Notes: generated by a model not told the origin, from the letters alone. A DNA stretch of 64,000 bases from Acanthosepion esculentum (GCA_964036315.1 OZ038496.1:15182423-15246422), one strand, 5' to 3'. Counted from the stretch's first letter, positions 42,958 through 54,994 are shown. Numbers and translations are program-made.

Positions 42958-43010
42958 TTGACCGACTCCAGAATTTCGGATAATACCGCTCATCAGCATC
43001 AGAGGGTCCT
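42958..43010 (-). other. Degenerate hammerhead-like motif
   Basis: Minus strand: CTGATGAGCGG, a TATTAT loop, CC, then GAAATTCTGGAGTC. Stem III with its TG loop is almost identical to that of the ribozyme at 1085-1151, and outer GACC/GGTC can pair. Helix II is short and offset from the core by two bases, and CTGATG is duplicated, so it is probably a decayed relative. Confidence 0.5.
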
Positions 43011-43224
43011 ATAAATCTATCGAATTATTACCAAATATTATATTGATTTGGGATGCGACCTGTGCGGATACATTTTCGGTCGGTAATTTGATCAGGTCCG
43101 CGGTTGAGCCGAGGTCTCTCGCCCGGGACGCAGAGATAAAAAAAATAGTTAAATATTCTTCTCTTACTGATAGATTTTTTTTTTTACTCCTATAGCAGTG
43201 GAAACTTCTGGGGTTATTGGCCCT

Positions 43225-43375
43225 CGTTCGATGACGTTCCTTCGAAGGATTGGCGCGATTGCGTCTCGATTAAGGGACGAGCTTCACGAAACGGAGTGGC
43301 TCTTGCAGCGTGTCTCACTGGCGATGGTTCGAGGTAATGCTTTCTCCATCATTGCGGCTGGCAGAGGATAGAAAA
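43225..43375 (+). repeat. Conserved coding-like repeat (copy 1)
   Basis: Frame FLRRIGAIASRLRDELHETE, WLLQRVSLAMVRGNAFSII, AAGRG, stop, then an A-run. It is about 90 percent identical to 46190-46345, and the reading is better conserved than the flanks. I do not recognise the protein; it could be the C-terminus of a mobile-element gene. Confidence 0.65.
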
Positions 43376-43434
43376 AAAATCGTTTATAGTTACTTTGTTC
43401 AAACTTTTTTTCAATAAATAATTTTCTCATTATA

Positions 43435-43885
43435 TTTATCAGCTTCAGCCACTTTCCAAACGCCGTAGATTTACCTCCGTATTCCTCTTCTATAAATTCT
43501 TTCATGGTAATTGTTGTGGATGAGCTCTTTGCTAAGGTACTTAGAGTGTTGTTTTTTTTTTAAATTTAAGCGCAATTCTAGGCTGGCAACAAGGTCTCGT
43601 CAATTTACAGTTGAATTGGTTAAATATAACCGCAAGTTCTATGCCAACAGTTTATTTTCTCGTACTTTTCTCTTGTGGAACTCCCTTCCAACTCCATGCT
43701 TTCCAGCCAACTTTAATCTGCAATAATTTAAATGCAATGTCAATCAGTATTTACTGTCCTCCTGATTACTCTTCTTTTGTTCTTGCTCCTTAGTATAGCT
43801 TCTGTTTTCTAATTCTTCCACACCCAATAACCTCTTGTGTCTTAGTGGCTTTACTGCCTTGCTTGGGGTGAAGTCAATTTATAAA
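43435..43885 (+). pseudogene. LINE family A, 3' end
   Basis: FKRNSRLATRSRQFTVELVK, NRKFYANSLFSRTFLLWNSL, TPCFPANFNLQ, stop, then the tail ACCTCTTGTGTCTTAGTGGC and CTTGCTTGGGGTGAAG. It is closest to the copy at 12351-12790. Confidence 0.85.
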
Positions 43886-43929
43886 ATTAATGCACAATAA
43901 AATCCAAAATTACTTCATATGGGGAATAA

Positions 43930-43961
43930 TATATACATATATATATATATTATAATATTAA

Positions 43962-44020
<59 letters not shown>
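43930..44020. repeat. (TA)n microsatellite with TAATATTA blocks
   Basis: TA tract from about 43967, preceded by a small palindrome TATTAATAATATTA. Confidence 0.9.
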
Positions 44021-44022
<2 letters not shown>

Positions 44023-44030
44023 ATAAAAGT

Positions 44031-44110
44031 GAACATACAAGTCAGCACTTAGAGGCGACAGTCTGTTTCATGCTAGATGCAATCGTCAGGCCACGAGTGG
44101 TGTTATTTTT
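44031..44110 (-). other. Hammerhead-like repeat fragment
   Basis: Minus strand: CCTGACGATTGCATCTAGCA then TGAAACAGACTGTCGCC. The core reads CTGACGA instead of CTGATGA, and helix II is mismatched next to the core. Same repeat as at 7065-7115 and 7447-7520. Confidence 0.45.
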
Positions 44111-44209
44111 CTCGGCTATTTATATATACGGGTCAGTGGTGCATTGTGGGTAGTCTATTTTGGCGGTTATTTTACCGGAAGTCTTTTATTTGTTTATTTA
44201 TTTATTTGG

Positions 44210-44230
44210 GTTAAATTAATATTAATAATA

Positions 44231-44274
<44 letters not shown>

Positions 44275-44460
44275 ATTAATAATATTATATATATATATAA
44301 TATTAATAATATTATAATATATATATATATTATAATATTAATAATATTATATATATATAATATTAATAATATTATATATATTATAATATTAATAATATTA
44401 ATATATATATATATTATAATATTATTAATATTATTATATATATAATATTATTAATAGTTT
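44210..44460. repeat. AT-only cruciform-prone field
   Basis: About 240 bp composed only of A and T, with at least six nested copies of the palindrome TATTAATAATATTA separated by TA runs. Confidence 0.85.
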
Positions 44461-44595
44461 TCCCATATGAGGTTATTTTGAATTTATTGTGTATTAATTT
44501 CTGCTCTGTAATAATAAATACACTGAGCTTTTTATGTGGATCAGTTTTAATATTTTCTATTACTAGGATGCACTTGAATTATATACCAACCTTTA

Positions 44596-45433
<838 letters not shown>

Positions 45434-45509
<76 letters not shown>
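45434..45509. repeat. (TA)n microsatellite at LINE 3' end
   Basis: Starts directly after the LINE tail ACGCTTAAAA. Confidence 0.95.
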
Positions 45510-45513
<4 letters not shown>

Positions 45514-45544
45514 GTGATTTTATATCTAGACTGGCCATGAGTTA

Positions 45545-45835
45545 TGAGTCAGCCATATTTATTTCCCTTAGTTTTTCAACAAGGTTGCGATAAATTTTTA
45601 TATGCGATGGACTTATTGTTCCAAGGAAAGGGGTTAATATTTTTGCTATTTCTCTAGCTATTTGGGGGTGGGGGTTGTCTATTCCAGAAATGATGTGGCG
45701 CATAAGAATACCAGTTTTGTGGGCCTTAGGCAGACCGTAATGTTTTGGTGTTCTAGCGTGATATTCTATTAGTTTATACCCCGATTTGTTTTCATCTGTT
45801 ATTAGTTCCTGGAATATGCAGCACCCCCCACCACC
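45545..45835 (-). pseudogene. Penelope-like RT, N-terminal fragment
   Basis: Frame: ELITDENKSGYKLIEYHART, PKHYGLPKAHKTGILMRHII, SGIDNPHPQIAREIAKILTP. P-K-x-Y-G-L-P-K-x-H-K is a hallmark of the Penelope-type RT. No later motif is present. Confidence 0.85.
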
Positions 45836-45913
45836 AAATAGCAAAAATATTAACACCTCTCCTTGGAAAAATAAGTCCATCATATGTAAAAAATTCAGAC
45901 AAACTTGTTGAAA

Positions 45914-45917
<4 letters not shown>

Positions 45918-45953
<36 letters not shown>

Positions 45954-45955
45954 TA
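45918..45955. repeat. (TG)n-(GA)n microsatellite
   Basis: Short TG run, then GA. Confidence 0.9.
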
Positions 45956-46189
45956 TTTTAAAAACTATTCTCCATATTACGATATATGATAAGAGCATAT
46001 TTAAATTTGAAATGCAGCGTTCCTAAAGATGCCAAGATGAAGCTAATATTTGTTTTTCTCTAACGTACATGTACTTGCCTGAGGTGGTCGAAAGTACTCG
46101 ATCAAAAATATGAACTTCGAACAGTTTCCGCCATCCCATATTTGATCAGGATGTTCAACAACTTATACATTAACTGGGAAAATGTCATT

Positions 46190-46345
46190 AAAAAAATCCT
46201 TCGGAGGATTGGCGCGATTGCGTCGCGATTAAGGAACGAGCCTCGCGAAACGGAGTGGCTCTTGCAGCGTGTCTCACTGGTGACGGTTCGAGGTAATGCT
46301 TTCTCCATCATAGCGGCTGGCAGAGGATAGAAAAAAAAATTGTTT
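46190..46345 (+). repeat. Conserved coding-like repeat (copy 2)
   Basis: LRRIGAIASRLRNEPRETEW, LLQRVSLVTVRGNAFSIIAA, GRG, stop, A-run. Pair of 43225-43375; see there. Confidence 0.65.
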
Positions 46346-47187
46346 ATAGTTACGTTGTTCTGGAATTGTCATCATTTGTCGACTGAACTTGCTTTGTTTC
46401 AATGACTTTTGTTTTGTTATTTTTATATAGTAATATATATTTATATTTTTAATATATAACATTACAATTTAAACATATATATAGTTACGTTGTTCTGCCA
46501 TTGTCATCAATGGTCAACTGAACTTACACAGTATTTTATTTTAGATTTTCAATTTTGAGCTTACAGAGAACAAAATATCAAACGGTTGCAAAATGTGTTT
46601 TTTTAATTATTAAAAAAATGCTTACACGCGAAAATGACTGCTGCTTCCTTTTGAAAAAGAAATGAAGATAGAATGCGGTTTTGATCCTTTCTACAACAAA
46701 GTGATCGATGAATTTGTCAAAAAGAAATAAAGATTTAGTTTAAAAAATTATACAGAAATATCTTGTCGGTTGAATTTGATAAAAACATTAACGTCATAGA
46801 AACGTAAGCATCATTTATACAAAACATTTTTCGTTCTAAACTTTATAAGAATATTTACACTTTACGATATTTGTCAAACTAACTTAACCACAGAAGTTAT
46901 AATCTGAATTATTTGAAACATAGTATTTAAAAATCATAACGCGTCGTATAATTCAACTGAAACATTATTTACTATCAGAGATGTTTATAGAAAATTATTA
47001 GAAAAATCCATTGTGGTGATTTACTGGCTAGGCCTACACCAGATGTGAGCGCTCTCAGTGCGGAAGCTGGAATGAACAAATACTTCCGGTTGAAATATAT
47101 AGCGGGTATAACAGCAAAATTGTCCAAATCGTGTAGTAGAATAATTGTCCACCCCACACAATGTTTAATATCTAAAAAAAAAACATT
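46346..47187. other. Unassigned DNA
   Basis: A short direct repeat (ATAGTTACGTTGTTCTG at 46336 and 46481, each followed by ATTGTCATCA) is the only structure seen. No coding sequence recognised. Confidence 0.4.
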
Positions 47188-47368
47188 AAGAAAAGATCCA
47201 AATCAATCAATAGGACGTTTGGCACGTGAGAGAAAAGTTTCAGCTATAAAAAGACTTGAAAATGAAATCGTACGTGAAACCTGTGAGGCATCTTGTTACA
47301 CCAGGACAGAAAGTAAGAACGTTAGAGAGGGCGAAGATCATCTTGAATAAGTTGGAAAATGATCCTGG

Positions 47369-47371
<3 letters not shown>
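47188..47371 (+). pseudogene. Mariner/Tc1-superfamily DNA-binding-domain fragment
   Basis: KDPNQSIGRLARERKVSAIK in one frame, then after a shift MKSYVKPVRHLVTPGQKVRT and LERAKIILNKLENDPG. This resembles the paired helix-turn-helix domains of IS630/mariner transposases. A TA tract cuts it off. Confidence 0.75.

Positions 47372-47432
<61 letters not shown>
47372..47432. repeat. (TA)n microsatellite
   Basis: Interrupts or ends the transposase fragment. Confidence 0.95.
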
Positions 47433-47435
<3 letters not shown>

Positions 47436-48980
47436 CTTTATTTAAATCCGTCATGAACTCCAGATCCTCAGCTATGATTAATTAATGATGAAAATATCAT
47501 TTTCATTTATGATTGATTTCATCACGATTCTTCTGTTAAGCATGTAAAGTAATTATACATTCTCATTGCTCAAAGTAGAGTCCGATAGTGTTATAAAAAA
47601 ACCGCGGGGTATTTCAGTAATATATATTTAATCATTTCTAAGATACAATGGTTCAAAGCTTAATCTAACAAATGGACAATTTTGCTTTTACATGATTTGG
47701 ACAATTTTGCCGTTACATCCGGTATATAATCACAATTTAACATTTGTCAACCAATCGCAATCATGTTTGAAGGTCTCGCTTCTGGGACTCTTATAAGAAG
47801 TAAATTCCAGAGAAAGCAATCTTTTTACCAGTGGGAATCCAACTGAACAAGAGTTATTTCGGCTCAAAAATCCACTCTAGAGACGTTACACTTTGGCTAG
47901 TTCTGCCACCAAAGACACTGTTCTCTTTGTCTTTCATTTTAATAAAAGTGAACGCTTACACTTTGCCCTATCAACGCCAAGTCAATCGCTTACATACACA
48001 CGTTTACACACCTGCATAAACGTAAGCACTCAGCATGTGTACAAAGGCATTTATTCAGTCATACACTATAATTAATGCCATTGTAATATTGCTAGAGCCA
48101 ATAGAAAGCCTGCCAAGCGACCTACGCAAAACTAAATAAAAAGAAAAACTAATAACCATAAACTAAAAATAAAAGACCAAGAGACAGAAACCTAAATAAA
48201 AAATAATATATAGTGCTGTACCTCTGATGGTCACTCCTTGTCTTGATGGAGGGACTTGCGTGGTCCCATGACCCTGAAAGCGATGCCGTCGTGTGTTCTA
48301 AACTCTTGGTAGAGCTATCTTTGGCGTCAAGGTCGAAGACTGGGACCCAGACTAAATGCGACCAACCCCAAAGACCCCAACGGTGGAACAACAAATCCTA
48401 ACGGTTGAACCAGCGGGTGAAGAGGTCTACGCATGAGGGACATGCTACAGAAGGCGCTACTGGAACTTATGACAAAGTCAGCGTCAGTCCGTTGCAGTTT
48501 CATAACTGGGTTCTCCATGCCTCAATCTATATGTGCTGCAGAGGACGATTATGAAATCAAGCGTGTGGATCACTTCCTGACCAATTGACGTGCACCTCAA
48601 ATAAAATTCACGCCATCGGCACTTTCTTCTACACTGATTTTCTTTCACCTTCAACCAACCCTTGCAAAGCCAAACGGAATAGATGATGGGACAGGTTTTG
48701 ATGAGTGGACGCTTCTAGTCCTGGATCTGTATGGTGTCGGTGAATTTAGTCATCAACGCCATCATCATAAAGGATGCGAAATTCAATTCTTGGATACGAG
48801 ATAAAACTGACGAAGACGATAGTGCTGTATGTCGAAGTTACCAAGACAGAGCAATTAGGCTCACGACTCTGAAAGAGACAGTTCGGGCCGCTACTTAAGT
48901 TTCGCGCTACCGTGATCGTCAGATGACAAGAATGCGTCCGGGTCGCTTGACAATCGCGGTAGGAGAAAGACGTATGTCTT
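47433..48980. other. Unassigned 1.5-kb stretch
   Basis: 47433-48170 is AT-rich without signal. 48200-48980 is noticeably richer in G and C, with only short broken frames; it may be an old retroelement interior, but no motif could be assigned. Confidence 0.4.
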
Positions 48981-48982
48981 CT

Positions 48983-49090
48983 TTATGTAACGTGTCCCCT
49001 CAGGAAGTAGGCGATCATGGCTCTCCACAACTTCCTGTCGCTTGTAGTTCTTTGTAAACTTTGTCTTTCTGTTATTTCTCCTAAGCCCAA
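48983..49090 (-). pseudogene. LINE family B, extreme C-terminus
   Basis: ITERQSLQRTTSDRKLWRAM, IAYFLRGHVT, stop. Similar to the downstream part of 33065-33450. Confidence 0.65.
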
Positions 49091-49504
49091 TATTTTGGTG
49101 GGAAAATGTGTGACAAAGGTGAAAAGGTTTTCGCGTGACGTGTTTCGTTCTTTAGGACTTCTTCGGACTAAATTTATGTTTACGGAGATGCGACTGCGCA
49201 TGAGCACGAAAGAGAGGGGAGCGCTGAGTATTTTAAATTTTAAATATTCTTTTTTTTTTAAAAAAAAAAAAAAAAAAAGTGGAAATTTGCCACACGAAAA
49301 GTTTGTTTTTCTTTTTCCAGTGGGTTGAAAGTTACTCAAAGCAAGAACAACAAAAAAGGGTGTTATGGAGCGCTATCATTGACTACGTTTTGAAGGAAAA
49401 CTTTAATTTTTTCTTCTTTTTGTTATCTTGGGGTTTTTTGTGGGGAAGGGTTTATCTTTTTCCTTCTTAAATATCGCCTGTCTTATCCTATGTATCCTCT
49501 ACCC
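49091..49504. other. Unassigned DNA
   Basis: Poly-T/poly-A junction at 49250-49278; nothing else recognised. Confidence 0.4.
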
Positions 49505-49700
49505 TATTCTCTTATATTCTTGCAAATTATCTCTCTCCTCTCTCTTTCTCTCATCTCTCTCTCCTCTCTCTCTCTCATCCACTCTCTCTCTCTCTCTCTT
49601 TCCCCTGCTCACTCTCTCTTTCTCTCTTCTCTTTCATCATCCTTCTCTTCTTTTTTCTTTCTCTTCGTCATAATACACCTCTTTCTCCTTGTTCATCTTT
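49505..49700. repeat. Polypyrimidine (CT-rich) tract
   Basis: A shorter version of the tract at 34560-35375. Confidence 0.95.
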
Positions 49701-50317
49701 CTATCTTTCTTGTGCATACCCAGTCTAAATACAAATGCCGAAGATCGCTGTTGTCGTCTTAGAATGTTCTGGAATTAACAAATCTCGTGCTACGAAACGA
49801 AATACGAGATCCTGTGTAATTTACAGATTCTGGTGCGGTTAACGTTCCTGGACATTGTAATTCTTCAAAACGTTTTTGGGCTACGAAATGGGATCCTGCT
49901 CATTTTACTGTCATGAGCGATAAAACTCTATAAGAGCCACATCATAAAAATAATGACTACCAAGAAGAAATCAGCAGACTTTCTCAGTAAATAGAGTATT
50001 AGACGGAAAATCACAAGGTCTAAAAAGTAAGAATCCCAAAACCTCAAATTTGAAAGTAAATAGCAGTGAGAGTCACGCATCATGAAATATTAATTTTTAA
50101 AAGGAACGCTAAAAGTGACAAGAATTTTATCGCTTTCACTTAGATTTGTAATATAGAAATTAATTCCGTAAAAGAATTAACATGTTGGTACTCAGTATTT
50201 TACTATTTCTTTACATCATCTTCAGTATCTTGGTATTGTGAGTAAATATCGCAATATTTAACAAGATCAACCATATTGTTACTTAAACCCTGATTAAATA
50301 GATGCTTTTCGGCATCA
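49701..50317. other. Unassigned DNA flanking the LTR
   Basis: No element recognised. Confidence 0.4.
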
Positions 50318-53139
50318 CTTTCTGTTATGGGGACCTACCTTCATGGTCAAAATAGACTCGTCTTATGACTATATTATGCCTCGCAAGAGGACGGTAGACA
50401 GTTTACGACTCGACTACGGTTGAGGAGTTACTGGTCGAACTCTCTGCCTTTGAGCAGAGAGGAACCCGGACGAGGTTCCGCCGAAGGGCAGAGCCTCGTT
50501 CGGGGTGGTTGACCAACCCGATCCCGTTTATACGGGATCTACGGGCTATTTTTGGCCGAGCCTACGGGCTCGGGTACCCCACTTTAAACCCGGCCTTGTG
50601 CCACATCTGTCCCTCGTGGGGAGGACACTAAATACCGTTTACGACTCGACTACGGTTGAGGAGTTACTGGTCGAACTCTCTGCCTTTGAGCAGAGAGGAA
50701 CCCGGACGAGGTTCCGCCGAAGGGCAGAGCCTCGTTCGGGGTGGTTGACCAACCCGATCCCGTTTATACGGGATCTACGGGCTATTTTTGGCCGAGCCTA
50801 CGGGCTCGGGTACCCCACTTTAAATCCGGCCTTGTGCCACATCTGTCCCTCGTGGGGAGGACACTAAATACCGTTTACGACTCGACTACGGTTGAGGAGT
50901 TACTTGTCGAACTCTCTGCCTTTGAGCAGAGAGGAACCCGGACGAGGTTCCGCCGAAGGGCAGAGCCTCGTTCGGGGTGGTTGACCAACCCGATCCCGTT
51001 TATACGGGATCTACGGGCTATTTTTGGCCGAGCCTACGGGCTCGGGTACCCCACTTTAAACCCGGCCTTGTGCCACATCTGTCCCTCGTGGGGAGGACAC
51101 TAAATACCGTTTACGATTCGACTACGGTTGAGGAGTTACTGGTCGAACTCTCTGCCTTTGAGCAGAGAGGAACCCGGACGAGGTTCCGCCGAAGGGCAGA
51201 GCCTCGTTCGGGGTGGTTGACCAACCCGATCCCGTTTATACGGGATCTACGGGCTATTTTTGGCCGAGCCTACGGGCTCGGGTACCCCACTTTAAACCCG
51301 GCCTTGTGCCACATCTGTCCCTCGTGGGGAGGACACTAAATACCGTTTACGATTCGACTACGGTTGAGGAGTTACTGGTCGAACTCTCTGCCTTTGAGCA
51401 GAGAGGAACCCGGACGAGGTTCCGCCGAAGGGCAGAGCCTCGTTCGGGGTGGTTGACCAACCCGATCCCGTTTATACGGGATCTACGGGCTATTTTTGGC
51501 CGAGCCTACGGGCTCGGGTACCCCACTTTAAACCCGGCCTTGTGCCACATCTGTCCCTCGTGGGGAGGACACTAAATACCGTTTACGATTCGACTACGGT
51601 TGAGGAGTTACTGGTCGAACTCTCTGCCTTTGAGCAGAGAGGAACCCGGACGAGGTTCCGCCGAAGGGCAGAGCCTCGTTCGGGGTGGTTGACCAACCCG
51701 ATCCCGTTTATACGGGATCTACGGGCTATTTTTGGCCGAGCCTACGGGCTCGGGTACCCCACTTTAAACCCGGCCTTGTGCCACATCTGTCCCTCGTGGG
51801 GAGGACACTAAATACCGTTTACGATTCGACTACGGTTGAGGAGTTACTGGTCGAACTCTCTGCCTTTGAGCAGAGAGGAACCCGGACGAGGTTCCGCCGA
51901 AGGGCAGAGCCTCGTTCGGGGTGGTTGACCAACCCGATCCCGTTTATACGGGATCTACGGGCTATTTTTGGCCGAGCCTACGGGCTCGGGTACCCCACTT
52001 TAAACCCGGCCTTGTGCCACATCTGTCCCTCGTGGGGAGGACACTAAATACCGTTTACGATTCGACTACGGTTGAGGAGTTACTGGTCGAACTCTCTGCC
52101 TTTGAGCAGAGAGGAACCCGGACGAGGTTCCGCCGAAGGGCAGAGCCTCGTTCGGGGTGGTTGACCAACCCGATCCCGTTTATACGGGATCTACGGGCTA
52201 TTTTTGGCCGAGCCTACGGGCTCGGGTACCCCACTTTAAACCCGGCCTTGTGCCACATCTGTCCCTCGTGGGGAGGACACTAAATACCGTTTACGATTCG
52301 ACTACGGTTGAGGAGTTACTGGTCGAACTCTCTGCCTTTGAGCAGAGAGGAACCCGGACGAGGTTCCGCCGAAGGGCAGAGCCTCGTTCGGGGTGGTTGA
52401 CCAACCCGATCCCGTTTATACGGGATCTACGGGCTATTTTTGGCCGAGCCTACGGGCTCGGGTACCCCACTTTAAACCCGGCCTTGTGCCACATCTGTCC
52501 CTCGTGGGGAGGACACTAAATACCGTTTACGATTCGACTACGGTTGAGGAGTTACTGGTCGAACTCTCTGCCTTTGAGCAGAGAGGAACCCGGACGAGGT
52601 TCCGCCGAAGGGCAGAGCCTCGTTCGGGGTGGTTGACCAACCCGATCCCGTTTATACGGGATCTACGGGCTATTTTTGGCCGAGCCTACGGGCTCGGGTA
52701 CCCCACTTTAAACCCGGCCTTGTGCCACATCTGTCCCTCGTGGGGAGGACACTAAATACCGTTTACGATTCGACTACGGTTGAGGAGTCAATGGTCGAAC
52801 TCTCTGCCTTTGAGCAGAGAGGAACCCGGACGAGGTTCCGCCGAAGGGCAGAGCCTCGTTCGGGGTGGTTGACCAACCCGATCCCGTTTATACGGGATCT
52901 ACGGGCTATTTTTGGCCGAGCCTACGGGCTCGAGAATACCCCACTTTAAACCCGGCCTTGTGCCACATCTGTCCCTCGTGGGGAGGACACTAAATACCGT
53001 TGACGAGTTGACTACTGTACTTAGCCGTCAGTCGGACGTGCAACACTTCTGTATTCTTTCTCTTTGTTAATAATACGTTTTCACTGAATTACTGAGTTCG
53101 AGTTTTCTTTCGGACCTATTCCGGGTCCACAACACTTTC
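50318..53139. mobile_element. Solo LTR of an LTR retrotransposon with target duplication
   Basis: CTTTC at 50318-50322 and again at 53135-53139 is a 5-bp target duplication, the size made by Gypsy, BEL and Copia integrases. Between them lies a unit from TGTTATGG (50323) to CCACAACA (53134), with 7 of 8 terminal bases inverted. No primer-binding site follows and no polypurine tract precedes, so it is a solo LTR left after LTR-LTR recombination. Its 2812 bp are mostly an internal 236-bp array; without that the LTR would be only about 0.2 kb. Superfamily cannot be told without an interior. Confidence 0.85.
50399..53000. repeat. Eleven-copy 236-bp tandem array inside the LTR
   Basis: Units of exactly 236 bp, over 98 percent identical by eye. 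Variants: units 1-3 have TACGACTCG, units 4-11 TACGATTCG; unit 2 has TTTAAATCC, unit 3 TTACTTGTC, unit 11 AGTCAATGG and a 2-bp gain near 52931. Each unit is a chain of hairpins: GAGTT/AACTC, CTCTCTGC/GCAGAGAG, CCCGGACGAGG/CCTCGTTCGGG, GATCCCGT/ACGGGATC and CCGAGCC/GGCTCGG. 236 is not a multiple of three, so the overlapping 120-codon frames change phase every unit and are not protein evidence. A diverged single unit is at 11954-12350. Confidence 0.97.
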
Positions 53140-53729
53140 ATTCGTTTTAGATCAAAAACTGTCAGTTTGACAATCTTTCTGAATTTAGTGTGTTGGCTAC
53201 TTCAAGATTTAACATAAGATTTCTGACAAGAATATTTTACAATACATGAATTAATGGTGGTGAAAAAGGGTGCATGTACAAAATAACACACCAATTGATT
53301 TGTAATGCAAGATAACATTTCTTAAACAAAATTTACAAAAGGAAAGTTTAAGACAAGAGTTTATTTTCCTAGAAGTAAATTGCATACACAGCAAAATGTT
53401 CCTGAATATATTCGAGTGGGACTTACTGTGTTGGTGTGTTTTAGTGTGAAGCGTTCACAGCCCTTTTGCTTCAGAGTTCGAAAGAGAAAAACCCGAAAGA
53501 AAGAGCTACTTAAGGCCTTGCTTGTTTTTATACCCCAGAGTTGCTGTTGACATAAGGTTTGTTAACGGCTACTACTATATTTGTTAAGGCACCACACGAA
53601 GTTGACAAAAGATTCTGCTTCTAAATTTAGTCATTTAAGAGTTCATACTTTTTTGAAGCACTTGTATTTACTGTATCTCGAATAAGAATGCTGATAATGG
53701 ATCATTGAAGAGGGAATTAAAAAAATCGG
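53140..53729. other. Unassigned DNA
   Basis: Nothing recognised. Confidence 0.4.
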
Positions 53730-53935
53730 TTGAGAATTATTTAGGTGATAGGTTATTGAACTGGGGGATTAGACGATATGTCATTGTATTGAGGATCAAA
53801 TGTTCTTTGAGAATTAGTCACGTGATAGGTCATTGGCATGAAGCTGAAAAGTTCCTTAAGGATTACACATTTGATAAATCATTGAACTGGTGATTAATAT
53901 CCCTTGAGGATTACTCACGTGATAGATTATTTAAA
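53730..53935. repeat. Degenerate minisatellite
   Basis: A motif of type GAGAATTAGTCACGTGATAG followed by GTCATTGAACTGG recurs about four times at irregular spacing (53730, 53809, 53857, 53907). Confidence 0.65.
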
Positions 53936-54112
53936 TACAAGATAAACATTAAGCATTTGGCTGAAGATTTAACTGTAGAGGGGAAAGAATTCAATTTCTA
54001 AGATTAATTGCTTTGTAAATGAAGAGACAGAATACAAAATGAACTGTTCAGGTTAGAAGTACTTTTAATTCTTCACGTAAATTAATTGTGTGCATGTGTA
54101 TGCGTGTGTGTG

Positions 54113-54250
54113 TTTAAATATATATATGAATGCAAAGAAATAGAGATGGATGAAAATAATTTTATCGTAAGGATAAAATCTCAAGCTTAAAATAAGAAAT
54201 AAACTGAGGCCTCAACTCAATGCCAAAGTCGACAGAGACTAAATATAATA
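54113..54250. repeat. Direct repeat pair with 59172-59310, left copy
   Basis: AAAGAAATAGAGATGG, AAAATAATTTTATCGTAAGG and CAATGCCAAAGTCGACAGAG recur at 59172-59310. Both copies follow a TG run. Confidence 0.8.
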
Positions 54251-54291
54251 TAATGATATTATCTATACTTAAAATATACAATAGAGTTCCG

Positions 54292-54293
<2 letters not shown>

Positions 54294-54347
<54 letters not shown>
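54294..54347. repeat. (TA)n microsatellite
   Basis: TA tract. Confidence 0.95.
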
Positions 54348-54351
<4 letters not shown>

Positions 54352-54912
54352 TTGGGGGCGGTAGTACTTCGTTTTTGAGTTTTAAAAATTAAATGTTTTT
54401 TTTTTTAATTTAAAGAAAGTTTACGGTAGCAGGCGCTGTGTTACCATGTAGACTAGGTTACATTTGTCATTCGTGTACATTTGTAGCTAGTCAGTCTTAT
54501 ACGTTTAACGTGTGTAGTAGTGAGTTAACTGGGAAGTGTTCCGTTTGACAATGGCAGGATAATTATATTGTGAGCAGGCAGATATGATGTATATATACTG
54601 CCGACCGAATGGTAATGGACGCGAGGCTGCACGACTGTATTAGAATGCGTTTCCAGACTGAAGCCAGCCGAGTCATCCAACCCTTGCTGCTGTTTATCGT
54701 CGCGTTGCTGAGACAGGGTCCGTGGCGCCATAAACTACGGATCGGGGAAGACCGATTGTACATTTAACAGCGTCTACCGTAAACTTTAAACTTAATAGCT
54801 CAAAAATGAAGGATTTGCCGATATATATTTATATGGATTTTGCCCTTTTTTTTGGGTGTGAGGAACCCGCCCCCATAGTTTGTAAAAGTATTTTTGAAAC
54901 ACACTGTATGTA
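54347..54912. mobile_element. Non-autonomous DNA transposon, probable
   Basis: Left AAACTTTGGGGGCGG, TTTTTGAG and AAAGTTTACGGTAG recur inverted at the right (AAACTATGGGGGCGG, TTTTTGAGCTATTAAG, AAAGTTTACGGTAGACGC on the minus strand). The right terminus ACAGTGTGTTTC (minus) looks Tc1-like. The left outer end is replaced by a TA tract. The short internal frames are not identified. Confidence 0.6.
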
Positions 54913-54994
54913 CATATATACAAACAATGATCTTTGGTCCCGTTGAGACGCGTTACATTGACCGGTACGACCATGCCATGATATCCCTCTTGAT

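Noticed and set aside
50505..52949. Ten overlapping 106-120 codon frames, nearly identical, as a tandem gene family
   Set aside because: They are produced by the 236-bp repeat; the period is not divisible by three, each frame runs into the next unit in another phase, and the same DNA is better explained as hairpin-rich LTR sequence.
50399..53000. CRISPR array
   Set aside because: Units are 236 bp and contiguous, without short repeats separated by unique spacers, in a eukaryotic context bounded by LTR ends and a target duplication.
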